Assembly: GCA_903900335.1 (NCBI GenBank)
Contig: CAIUMP010000022.1
Location: 62,001 to 126,000, forward strand
Origin: an uncultured Ignavibacteriota bacterium
GTDB taxonomy: Bacteria > Bacteroidota > Ignavibacteria > Palsa-1295
Direction of reading: 5' to 3'
Length of the DNA: 64,000 bases
The number at the start of each line of letters is the position of its first letter. Positions within the stretch are counted from its first letter, which is position 1. A model generated the notes under the pieces. It was not told the DNA's origin, did not search any database, and saw only the letters and a program-made list of their open reading frames with translations. Shown one piece after another: positions 46,114 through 54,031 of the stretch. The position numbers and the translations under genes are program-made.

Positions 46114-46153
46114 CGAATTCATCATCCGGTTACAAAAATTCATGATGAATTCG
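46114..46153. repeat. Stem-loop downstream of the BNR propeller gene
   Basis: CGAATTCATCAT and ATGATGAATTCG are perfect 12-bp inverted repeats with a 16-base loop, 14 bases after the stop of the gene to the right. There is no T run, so it may stabilise the mRNA 3' end instead of terminating. Confidence 0.5.
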
Positions 46154-46166
46154 TATTCTCGCGAAA

Positions 46167-48266
46167 TCATGGAAGTTGGAGCTTGATCGTCTGATAGCCA
46201 GAATTGCTGCTCATTGTCAGAAAATAGCTCCCATTCGCCAATCCTGTGGGCAGTGACATGTGGAAACTGGGGTTGCCCGCCGTTGCGGTCGCTGTTCCAA
46301 CGCGGTTTCCAAGTACATCGGAAAGCGCGAATCTCGCTTCGCCTGAGACTGATGGCGCATACTGAATCCCGAGTTGGTGATCGGCGATCAGCCTTGCACT
46401 GAAACTTCCTGTGGTAGGTGTGGCTGACACGCTCGCCACGCTCGGACGCTTATGACTCCACAGGCCATATCCTATTGTGCCAACGTAGATGTTCTTCGAA
46501 TCCATGGAAACCGTCTCGAGTGCGATACCCGCCGGAAGGGAATCCGCCATCGTCGACCAGCTTCCTCCCCCATCCGTTGAGATCAGCACCGCGCTTTCGA
46601 CTCCAGCCAATACGAGGTCGCCGTCGGAAGCCATTGCAAATATCCTTGATGTAGCAAGCGGCCCATTCACGCTTTTCCACGTCGTGGCTTCGTCGGTGGA
46701 TTCGAAAAGGCCGGAGCTTGATCCAATCACGATTCGCGACGATGTATGAGCAAAGCCCGTCCATTGCATTGAATTGATCGGATCGCCGCTCAGCGTGTCC
46801 CAGCTATTTCCTTCTGAGAGCGTACGGAACACCTTCACATTTCCCACAGCGTATACAGGGCCATTGTCGTAGAACACTTTCGATACGAAGGATGGAATCG
46901 TCGATCCAGTAGATGCTTCCCAGGAGGCACCACTATTGTGCGATTGAAGTGTGCCGGAGGTCCCAGTGATCCCAGCATACAGTACGCGCGGCGTGATGCA
47001 GATGGAGGTTGCATAAGTCGCTGTCGCAGGGAAGCTAGTCGGTGCCCACGTGGTACCGTGATCGGTTGAATGGAGAATGCCTTCGCCACTCGTCGCAGCG
47101 AACAACTCGTCGTTCAGGATGGCCATGTCAGTGATACCACGCTTCGAGCCGCTGGAATACAAATTCCAGCTTTGTCCGGCGTCATCCGAATGCCAGCCAT
47201 AGCCATAATCCGCATCGTTCGTGCCAGCGAGCAGTACGGGTGAGACTCCACTTTGGAACGTCGCTGGCCGAGCCACTGAGACGCTTACCGACGTCACACC
47301 ATTATTTACCGGTTGCCATTGAATATTCGCTCTGTCCGTTCTTACCACGCCGACGATCTGCCCCCCAAGGTAGAGTTTGTCATGATGCAGTGCGAGGGCC
47401 ATATACGAGGACGGGATCGTGCTATCGCTCAAAGATGACCAATGCGCGCCGAGATCGAACGTTCGATATACCTTTTGCCCATTCGCTAAGACGTAGAGTG
47501 TAGAATCCGCCGAGACGAAAGCGTTTCCACTTTCGTCGATCGGCAAGCCGTTCCGAGTTGAGGTCCAGTGATTTCCTGAGTCGTCTGAGCGATATATTCC
47601 ACGGAGCGTCCCCGCGAAGACCGAGCCCTTGAAAAAAGAAAGCGAGAACACATAGCGATCATTGCCAGCGGCAATGCCCGTGTCGCAAGCAGTCCAGTTG
47701 ATCCCATTGTCTGTCGAACGAAATACGCCCTTGCCATTCGAACCGGCGAACATCAGCCCCTCATTTCGTATGATCGCAGGGAATTGTCCATTCGATGGGA
47801 GCCCGGATGCCATCGGAAGCCAGCTTTGACCATCATCTGTTGACCTATAGAGACCTTGCCCGCTAACTGACGCAATTAAGTCAGAATCCGACGCGAGTAG
47901 CGACTGGACTTTCCCACCGGGCAGCGTGCTCCCAATTTGCGACCAGGACGCACCGCTATTTGTTGTCTTGTATAGCCATCTGCCAGTCCCTGCCCAGACT
48001 TCGGAGCCCCGAACGGCAAGCGACAGCACCACATCGTGACGTGGAATTGTAGCGCCTATGGATCTCCAGTTGGCACCATCGTCGGTGGACACGAAGAGAT
48101 CTCCATAAGAGTTGCCCAATCCTGTGCCAGCGAATAGCGTTGTCCCATTAGAGATGATGGCATTCACGGTCGCACCCTCCGGTCCACTTTGGCGAACCCA
48201 TTGTGCGGAAAGATTTGGTGCGAGTAGCAGTAAGGAAAGTGCTAATTGCAGACGGCGGGATTGCAT
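46167..48266 (-). CDS. T9SS-exported BNR/YCF48-type beta-propeller protein
   Basis: 699 residues. Signal peptide 1-21 (ALSLLLLAPNLSAQ). Ten or more repeats of about 45-55 residues follow, with Asp-box/BNR-like steps STDDGANW, TTNSGASW, STDDGQSW, STDNGINW, SDDSGNHW, STDHGTTW and STDGGGSW, as in YCF48/HCF136 or sortilin-type propellers, and the C-terminal 75 residues are a T9SS sorting tail (RFALSDVLGNRVG, GLANGSYFLTM). No catalytic Asp/Arg triad of a sialidase was seen. It lies between the two pairs of ASST-like genes in the same direction. Confidence 0.87.
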   Translation of the reverse strand: MQSRRLQLALSLLLLAPNLSAQWVRQSGPEGATVNAIISNGTTLFAGTGLGNSYGDLFVSTDDGANWRSIGATIPRHDVVLSLAVRGSEVWAGTGRWLYKTTNSGASWSQIGSTLPGGKVQSLLASDSDLIASVSGQGLYRSTDDGQSWLPMASGLPSNGQFPAIIRNEGLMFAGSNGKGVFRSTDNGINWTACDTGIAAGNDRYVFSLSFFKGSVFAGTLRGIYRSDDSGNHWTSTRNGLPIDESGNAFVSADSTLYVLANGQKVYRTFDLGAHWSSLSDSTIPSSYMALALHHDKLYLGGQIVGVVRTDRANIQWQPVNNGVTSVSVSVARPATFQSGVSPVLLAGTNDADYGYGWHSDDAGQSWNLYSSGSKRGITDMAILNDELFAATSGEGILHSTDHGTTWAPTSFPATATYATSICITPRVLYAGITGTSGTLQSHNSGASWEASTGSTIPSFVSKVFYDNGPVYAVGNVKVFRTLSEGNSWDTLSGDPINSMQWTGFAHTSSRIVIGSSSGLFESTDEATTWKSVNGPLATSRIFAMASDGDLVLAGVESAVLISTDGGGSWSTMADSLPAGIALETVSMDSKNIYVGTIGYGLWSHKRPSVASVSATPTTGSFSARLIADHQLGIQYAPSVSGEARFALSDVLGNRVGTATATAGNPSFHMSLPTGLANGSYFLTMSSNSGYQTIKLQLP

Positions 48267-48422
48267 TGCGGATCGGGAATTGGATTAGTGTGGGTCCTTT
48301 CCATACCGACACGGCAAGGTGCGTGAAAGTTACGCCCGTCAATCAGTGGCGCGTTCCGCTATTCCGAGCGAAGATTGTGAAGTTCTCCTCCTGGCACACT
48401 AGGTGAGTACGAGCTACCCTCT

Positions 48423-50243
48423 TTAATGCTTCACCGCAAAACGTCGAATGACCTCCCCGCTGGCCGATTGGATGATGCAGTAATACACGCCATTCGGAAT
48501 TCCGGTAACCGGCAAATGAACCCGCTGACTTCCGCCAATCAACATCCCCTCGAAAAGCGGCACCACAACTCTTCCCAACACGTCCCGAATTGCGACAGAG
48601 TAACGCTCTGGTTCACTGGTCTGGAACAGTACATCATAACCGCCTGATGACTCCTCCACCCTTGGCTCCAGTAAGCTGCTTTGTGCATCGCCGACAGAGG
48701 ACTCCGGCCTTCCTGAAGGCGGAGCCACCCACGCATGCTTGCGGACACGATATGAGTAAACAGGTGCGACTCCATTGTCAAGCGCCAATTCGAAAACGAC
48801 ACTTCCATCCTTCGTCACCTCCGTTGCCGTCACTGTGGGCTCTGTTCCCGGAGCACCAAGCGCCATGTTCTGCCCCCAACCAATGAGCGTGTTACCATTG
48901 GGAAGCCGCTGCACGGAACCCATCGCCGAGGCCCACACGCGTGGTGTGTGTCGATACTGCCACACCAATTCGGCTGTCATCGTAGCTGTGTCGAGCGCGT
49001 ATTCGACCGCGCGGCTCTCGGGCAGCTTTCCATTATATCGGAAATTGCCATTGTCTAAGAACAAGATGTGTCCATTCGGCAGGGTGCGAGCATCGTGCTG
49101 ATAGCTGAATGGAAGCGAATCGTTCAAGAGCGTGAATTGATTGTGAGCACCACCGAATCTCCAAATGATGGCTCCGGTCCGACCGTCGATCTTGGTGATC
49201 TCACTGAGGTAGCGGTTAGAGATGAGATAATTGCCCACAGAGTCAATGTCAATTGAATTGGCGTGCTCGAATTCTACCTTAGGGCCCGTGAGGTTCTCGT
49301 GGACCGCATCCTGCACATCATAGTGATCAATGCCGCGCCATTCGAAGATGAGGTTGTCAGAATCATCGAATCGCTGAAGCACATTACTGATGATAGTCGC
49401 AGCAGAATCACCTCTAATGACAACGCCTCTCAAATCTTTTGTGGTCTGGATCTGACCCATCAGCACATAACCGCCATCGCCAGTGCATCTCAGCTCGTGC
49501 AGATCGGTCAGCGCACCGTTGGAAGCCTGAAAAGAACGGATCCTGGTGAACGAGGAGTCCATAGAGATGAATGTTCGCTCGACATTGCTAAAGTACGTCC
49601 ACATTCCATTCGGCTGTGGCTCGAATCCCCAGGCGTCTGCGGATGTAAATCTCCGAAGTAATCCATCTTCATTCGTCACAAGGAGATTAGTCATTCCGGG
49701 CACACCCATGGAGTTCAGATAGAGGCGACCGGGGGTAGGATTCGTGTCGATCGTTACGACTATCTCAGGCAAAAGCGAAGTGGTGCTCGCGGGCGGCCCT
49801 TTCGGTGGAGGAGCTGGATGGTGCTGCTCGGTGGTGAATTGAAAGGTGTCCAGGATCGCTCCCCCATTCCAAAACTTAATATGCACTTGCACTTGCACCG
49901 TTTCGAGGAGATCGAACGCGGCGAACGGTTGGAAAATGGCGGTGGTCTTATCCGACGACAGGATGATCCGTCCGCTATGGTGACCGGAGCGTGAGCCAGT
50001 CACCTCAAAACTGGACGTATCAGCTACTACCGAAGGATGGAATTTTGCGGTCCCCGTGATGCCGATGTCCGTACTGCACGACACTTCGACCGCGCCCGGG
50101 ATCGGATACTGCCGCAACATCGAATTTCCGGGAAGACAGAGCGGATCACCAACGAGAACGCGTGGCGTTGCCGCGCCTGTAGTGGGACTAACAAGCGAGA
50201 ACGTTAGCGATAGAAACACGCAGAGAAGAGCCCGTAACTTCAT
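48423..50243 (-). CDS. T9SS-exported arylsulfotransferase-like protein, paralogue 3
   Basis: 606 residues from ATG 50243 (MKLRALLCVFLSLTFSLV), signal peptide to about 23. After it comes GDPLCLPG, shared only with paralogue 4, then the Ig-like domain (LRQYPIPGAVEVSCSTDIGI), the ASST-like propeller (HELRCTGDGGYVLMGQIQ, HANSIDIDSVGNYLISNR, FSYQHDARTLPNGHILF) and the T9SS tail (VAIRDVLGRVVVP, GIPNGVYYCII). Histidines in YQHDAR and the HE in HELR are kept in all four copies. A 17-codon extension upstream is open but has no signal character. Confidence 0.87.
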   Translation of the reverse strand: MKLRALLCVFLSLTFSLVSPTTGAATPRVLVGDPLCLPGNSMLRQYPIPGAVEVSCSTDIGITGTAKFHPSVVADTSSFEVTGSRSGHHSGRIILSSDKTTAIFQPFAAFDLLETVQVQVHIKFWNGGAILDTFQFTTEQHHPAPPPKGPPASTTSLLPEIVVTIDTNPTPGRLYLNSMGVPGMTNLLVTNEDGLLRRFTSADAWGFEPQPNGMWTYFSNVERTFISMDSSFTRIRSFQASNGALTDLHELRCTGDGGYVLMGQIQTTKDLRGVVIRGDSAATIISNVLQRFDDSDNLIFEWRGIDHYDVQDAVHENLTGPKVEFEHANSIDIDSVGNYLISNRYLSEITKIDGRTGAIIWRFGGAHNQFTLLNDSLPFSYQHDARTLPNGHILFLDNGNFRYNGKLPESRAVEYALDTATMTAELVWQYRHTPRVWASAMGSVQRLPNGNTLIGWGQNMALGAPGTEPTVTATEVTKDGSVVFELALDNGVAPVYSYRVRKHAWVAPPSGRPESSVGDAQSSLLEPRVEESSGGYDVLFQTSEPERYSVAIRDVLGRVVVPLFEGMLIGGSQRVHLPVTGIPNGVYYCIIQSASGEVIRRFAVKH

Positions 50244-50503
50244 AACGAATTTTAGAGGGCAAAATAATGTCACCGCACACACATGTCGTTGCAACGCGGC
50301 GCGAGCGCGTCCGTTCCTCGTCGATCAGTTGAAAACTAAATAAAGTTGGAGCGGTGAGGCTGACCGAACCGATCACACCTCAGGGAAAGAAGCGCGTAAG
50401 AAAAGTTATCGAAGGTATTGGCTCCATCTTTGCCGGCCCCGAGAGTGCCAGGAAGTAATTGGCGCTTCAACGACGAGAGGAGTCATTGGCGCGCAACAGG
50501 GTC

Positions 50504-52321
50504 TCAGCGTTTGAGCGCGAATCGTCGCACAACCGTGCCGCTCGCCGATTGGATAATGCAGAAGTAGATACCGTTTGCGAGCCCCGCTGTGGGCAACTCG
50601 AGTTTCTGCGGGCCCCCAGCAGACATGCCCTCAAACACAGATTGGACGGATCTACCCAGCACATCGCGTACTGTTACCACGATCCACTCAGACTGAGGCG
50701 TATCGAACCAAACGGCATCACCCTCCTTGTCTGCAAAGATCGTCGGAGCGAACGAGTTCTCCCGTCGTGCGTCAAACGCCGACCATGCGTTCACTCCTGC
50801 GGCAGTGGGATAGGGGTATTTACGAGCCCGATATGAAATGAGTGGTGGTCCGGCGTTATCAAATGCTAATTCAAAAACAACCTGTTTGTCGGCGGTTACC
50901 TCTGTGGTTGTCACAGTTGAACCACCTCCTGTGCCGTTGACGGTGGCGTTCACCCCCCAACCAATGAGCGTGTTCCCGTTCGGCAATCTCTGTACCGATC
51001 CCATTCCCGCTGCGCGCACTGGTGGGCTGTGCCGGTATTCCCACACCAGCCATGCCTTCATGGTGCTGGTGTCCATGTGATACTCAACTGCACGGCTTTC
51101 CGCCTGTCTTCCGGTCTCTCGGTAATTCCCGTTATCAAAGAATGTGATGTGTCCGTTTGGTAGACGGCGCGCATCATGCTGATAGCTGAAGCCGACCGAG
51201 TCGTTCTGGATCGTGAACTGATTGTGTGCGCCTCCAAATCGCCAAATCATCGCCCCCGTTCTGCCATCGATCTTGGTGATCTCGCTCAAAGAACGGTTGG
51301 AAAGCAGGTAGTTGCCATCGGAGTCAATGTCGATCGAGTTCGCATGTTCAAAGTCGATCAACGAACTTGTCAAGTCCTCATGAATCGCATCCTTGATGTC
51401 GTAGTGGTCCAACCCGCGCCACTCAAAGACGAGACTATCCGATGCGTCGAACCGCTGGATCACGTTGCTTTCGATGGTTGCGTTTGAATCTCCACCAGCA
51501 ACGATCGGCCGCATGTCCGCCGTCGTCTTGATAACCCCGAGCATCGTATAGCTGCCGTCTGCAGAACAGATGAAGTCATGAGGATCGGCACTTACTCCGT
51601 TGGTGCATCGGTAAGAGCGAATCGGAGTAAAATTGGAGTCCATCCCCATGTGACCGCTATCAGGGCTGATGAAATACGTCCACTGCCCGTTGGGTTGAAC
51701 TTGAAAATCCATTGTCTCCGTAGGATGATACTTGAGCAGCCTTCCATCCTCATTCAAAACTAAGAGATTACCCAGATCAGGCTGCCCGGTCGAATTAAGG
51801 AATAATCGACCAGGCATCGGACTGTTATCGGCAGTCACAGTAATCAGCGGCAGCAGTGACGAAGGCTGATCCGGAGGAGTGGTCGAGTGATGCGTCAGAT
51901 GATGCTTCTTTGTTACGAACTGAAACGTGTCCGTGACGAGTGCACCACTGATCGATCTTGCTGAAAACACCACCAGGACAGTCTCGAAGAGATTGAACTC
52001 ATTCCACGGGCGGAATATCGCCGTAGCACCGTCACGTGAAAGATATACCCTGCCAGAGTGCTGGCCAGTACTGGAACCCGTAACTGTAAAACAATTTGCC
52101 GAGAGCAGCGCTGGATCGAATTTCTCACTCCCGGTAATGCCGATACCCGTACCACACAGCACCTCTGTAGCCCCCGGGATCGGATACTGGCGGAGCACCT
52201 GATGCTTGGTTAGACACACTGGATCCCCAGCAAATATGTGCGGTTTCGCTGCGCCCGAGATCGGGAGGATTAGCGAAATGGCCAGCACAACGGAAAGAGC
52301 CAGGGTACCCCGAAACTTCAT
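50504..52321 (-). CDS. T9SS-exported arylsulfotransferase-like protein, paralogue 4
   Basis: 605 residues, signal peptide about 1-23 (ALSVVLAISLILPISGA). First gene of the array. Layout is identical to paralogue 3 and the two share GDPVCL, the RQYPIPGA start of the Ig-like domain and IQSASGTVVRRFA at the C-terminus. Propeller motifs: HANSIDIDSDGNYLLSNRS, KIDGRTGAMIWRFGG, FSYQHDARRLPNGHITFF, GSVQRLPNGNTLIGWG. In the first HE motif, the usual DLHEL becomes DPHDF, the only copy with that change. Confidence 0.87.
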   Translation of the reverse strand: MKFRGTLALSVVLAISLILPISGAAKPHIFAGDPVCLTKHQVLRQYPIPGATEVLCGTGIGITGSEKFDPALLSANCFTVTGSSTGQHSGRVYLSRDGATAIFRPWNEFNLFETVLVVFSARSISGALVTDTFQFVTKKHHLTHHSTTPPDQPSSLLPLITVTADNSPMPGRLFLNSTGQPDLGNLLVLNEDGRLLKYHPTETMDFQVQPNGQWTYFISPDSGHMGMDSNFTPIRSYRCTNGVSADPHDFICSADGSYTMLGVIKTTADMRPIVAGGDSNATIESNVIQRFDASDSLVFEWRGLDHYDIKDAIHEDLTSSLIDFEHANSIDIDSDGNYLLSNRSLSEITKIDGRTGAMIWRFGGAHNQFTIQNDSVGFSYQHDARRLPNGHITFFDNGNYRETGRQAESRAVEYHMDTSTMKAWLVWEYRHSPPVRAAGMGSVQRLPNGNTLIGWGVNATVNGTGGGSTVTTTEVTADKQVVFELAFDNAGPPLISYRARKYPYPTAAGVNAWSAFDARRENSFAPTIFADKEGDAVWFDTPQSEWIVVTVRDVLGRSVQSVFEGMSAGGPQKLELPTAGLANGIYFCIIQSASGTVVRRFALKR

Positions 52322-52592
52322 AGCTTAATTCAGAGCGCGAATCAGAAGCAGCGCGCATATCAATAATAGCAACGCTTTAGAAGAATGACCGTTCCATTTA
52401 ACGAGCCTGAAAACTAAAAATATTTAGGAGGACTACTTGCCCATCCGACGTACAAGGCCGCACTCGTTAAGAAATTGCCAACGGAGACTTAATTGGTCTA
52501 TCACGCTTGACCAGGCGTCATGAATTTCGGTCTACAATTGCAGAGTCAAACAGAGGAGCGATTCTCGAAAGAGACAACTTGCATTCGCCATG

Positions 52593-53105
52593 CTACCAGA
52601 GCAGCCCCATCGCTATTGAGAATCCTACCACGGCTTGACCGTACAAAGCACTACGAGCAATGACACTACCGGGACTTCGCATCATCCCAATAGGAGTCCA
52701 TCCAGCCCACGTGATCTGATTGACCTGTAAGTCATTGCGATACGTCCGGTTTGGCCACGGAGAGCCCATGTTTATCCCCAACTGATACCCGTAGAAGGCG
52801 AGATCATCCCCCCACGTCCACCAAATGAGATTGAACGCAATCGCGGAGTTCAGTCCACACGTCTTGTATAAGAAGTAGGAAATAGCCGCCTGCGCAAGCA
52901 CCTGAATGCCTCGGAATATCCAGACCGGATTGTGGTGAATATTGACATCTAGATTCCATCCGATGTAATCGAAAAGCGAAAATGCGATGGTTACGCCGAT
53001 CACACTCTCATAGCGGTTGAGGCGTGTCGAGTCCTGAGCACGCGCAGAAGAATACAAGGCTACGGAGAGAAGACACGCGATCAGGAGTAACTTCATCGCA
53101 CTCAT
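52593..53105 (-). CDS. Membrane protein of unknown family, third in the E1 operon
   Basis: 170 residues with a signal-like start (MKLLLIACLLSVALYSSARA) and about three further hydrophobic segments (GVTIAFSLFDYIGW, ILAQAAISYFLYKT, AIAFNLIWWTWGDD); aromatic-rich. No family recognised. The ATG at 53105 overlaps the stop codon of the methyltransferase (ATGA), so translation is coupled. A shorter start at 53096 is possible. Confidence 0.65.
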   Translation of the reverse strand: MSAMKLLLIACLLSVALYSSARAQDSTRLNRYESVIGVTIAFSLFDYIGWNLDVNIHHNPVWIFRGIQVLAQAAISYFLYKTCGLNSAIAFNLIWWTWGDDLAFYGYQLGINMGSPWPNRTYRNDLQVNQITWAGWTPIGMMRSPGSVIARSALYGQAVVGFSIAMGLLW

Positions 53106-54013
53106 TTCCCCAACACTACCCCAATGACCTGCACCGCCAAATGTTCATCCGTGTCACTCTTCGCGAACCGGCTGGTTAGTCTTAGCGAGCGGAATGCTCG
53201 CATATCCTCCTCCGTCCCCCACCGCACTTCCTCATCAATCAATCGAAGCTTCGCATCACGGAATAACCTGTGGTAATCTGCGTACCGAAGTCGGTTCTGA
53301 TACGATATGGAGGAATTCACAACACTCCAAAACGCATCGGAGTGTGTGAGAAATTCGTATTTGGTAATAGAAGAATCAAAGTAAGAGAAATGATCCTTCA
53401 AATCAACGAAATGACAAGCGATCCCATCAGGAAATAGTAATCGTCGCGTTTCTGGCAAAATTCGAGCAAGCGACTCTGCGGGGATGTGTTCGAGCGTGGA
53501 GTTCGTCGAAATGAAGTCGATACTGTTTGAGGGTAAACCCGTTTCAGAAGCATCCAGTGGTGCACGGTAATCGATCCCGAAAGCTTGGAGCAGCCTCTCG
53601 GGATCCACCGGGAGCTCCCTGGGAATTGTCCTCAACTGTCGACCCGTCGCTGCTTCACACTGCTCACGGTATTCACGAAATTTCTGCACCGTATCAGATA
53701 GCAACTCTGGTCGCAAATTCCGGCGAATGTCGATGACAGTTTGATGCTCAACACCAAACGACCAATAAGCCAGCGGGCCGATCAGATCCCAGCCGGCACC
53801 AAATTCGAAACAGTGTATTTCGTTCAGCGGCTTCGAGTTGCCAAACTTCTCCCACTTCCTCAAACGATCATGCGCATAGCCAACTTTTTCCACGAACTCA
53901 CTCTGCGAAACTGGAAGTCCACCCGTCTTGCGTTGCAGGAGATAGTTCAGTTTGTCACCCTGCGGCAACCCACTAAGCACTTTCTGAACGAGGGCCTTGG
54001 CTATCCATTTCAT
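53102..54013 (-). CDS. SAM-dependent methyltransferase, class I
   Basis: 303 residues. The Rossmann-type SAM-binding section is seen as HCFEFGAGWDLIGPLAYW (motif I, about 68-85) with the acidic IDIRRN after it, then DFISTNSTLEHIP (motif IV region) and LPETRRLLFPDGIACHFVDLKDH (motif V). Substrate unknown. It starts 18 bases after the E1 stop and ends overlapping the next gene, so the three form an operon. The link to a 2-oxoacid dehydrogenase is unusual and unexplained. Confidence 0.75.
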   Translation of the reverse strand: MKWIAKALVQKVLSGLPQGDKLNYLLQRKTGGLPVSQSEFVEKVGYAHDRLRKWEKFGNSKPLNEIHCFEFGAGWDLIGPLAYWSFGVEHQTVIDIRRNLRPELLSDTVQKFREYREQCEAATGRQLRTIPRELPVDPERLLQAFGIDYRAPLDASETGLPSNSIDFISTNSTLEHIPAESLARILPETRRLLFPDGIACHFVDLKDHFSYFDSSITKYEFLTHSDAFWSVVNSSISYQNRLRYADYHRLFRDAKLRLIDEEVRWGTEEDMRAFRSLRLTSRFAKSDTDEHLAVQVIGVVLGK

Positions 54014-54031
54014 TGTTCTTCGTCCCCAGGA

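Noticed and set aside
45982-46170. 62-codon minus-strand frame downstream of the BNR propeller gene
   Set aside because: It overlaps the stop codon of that gene, contains the 12-bp stem-loop, and reads as unstructured sequence with no family resemblance.
43980-52370. GCGTTGC string 45-60 bases ahead of three of the four ASST-like genes
   Set aside because: Seven bases is too short to be convincing, the fourth gene lacks it, and no -7 box follows at a steady distance.
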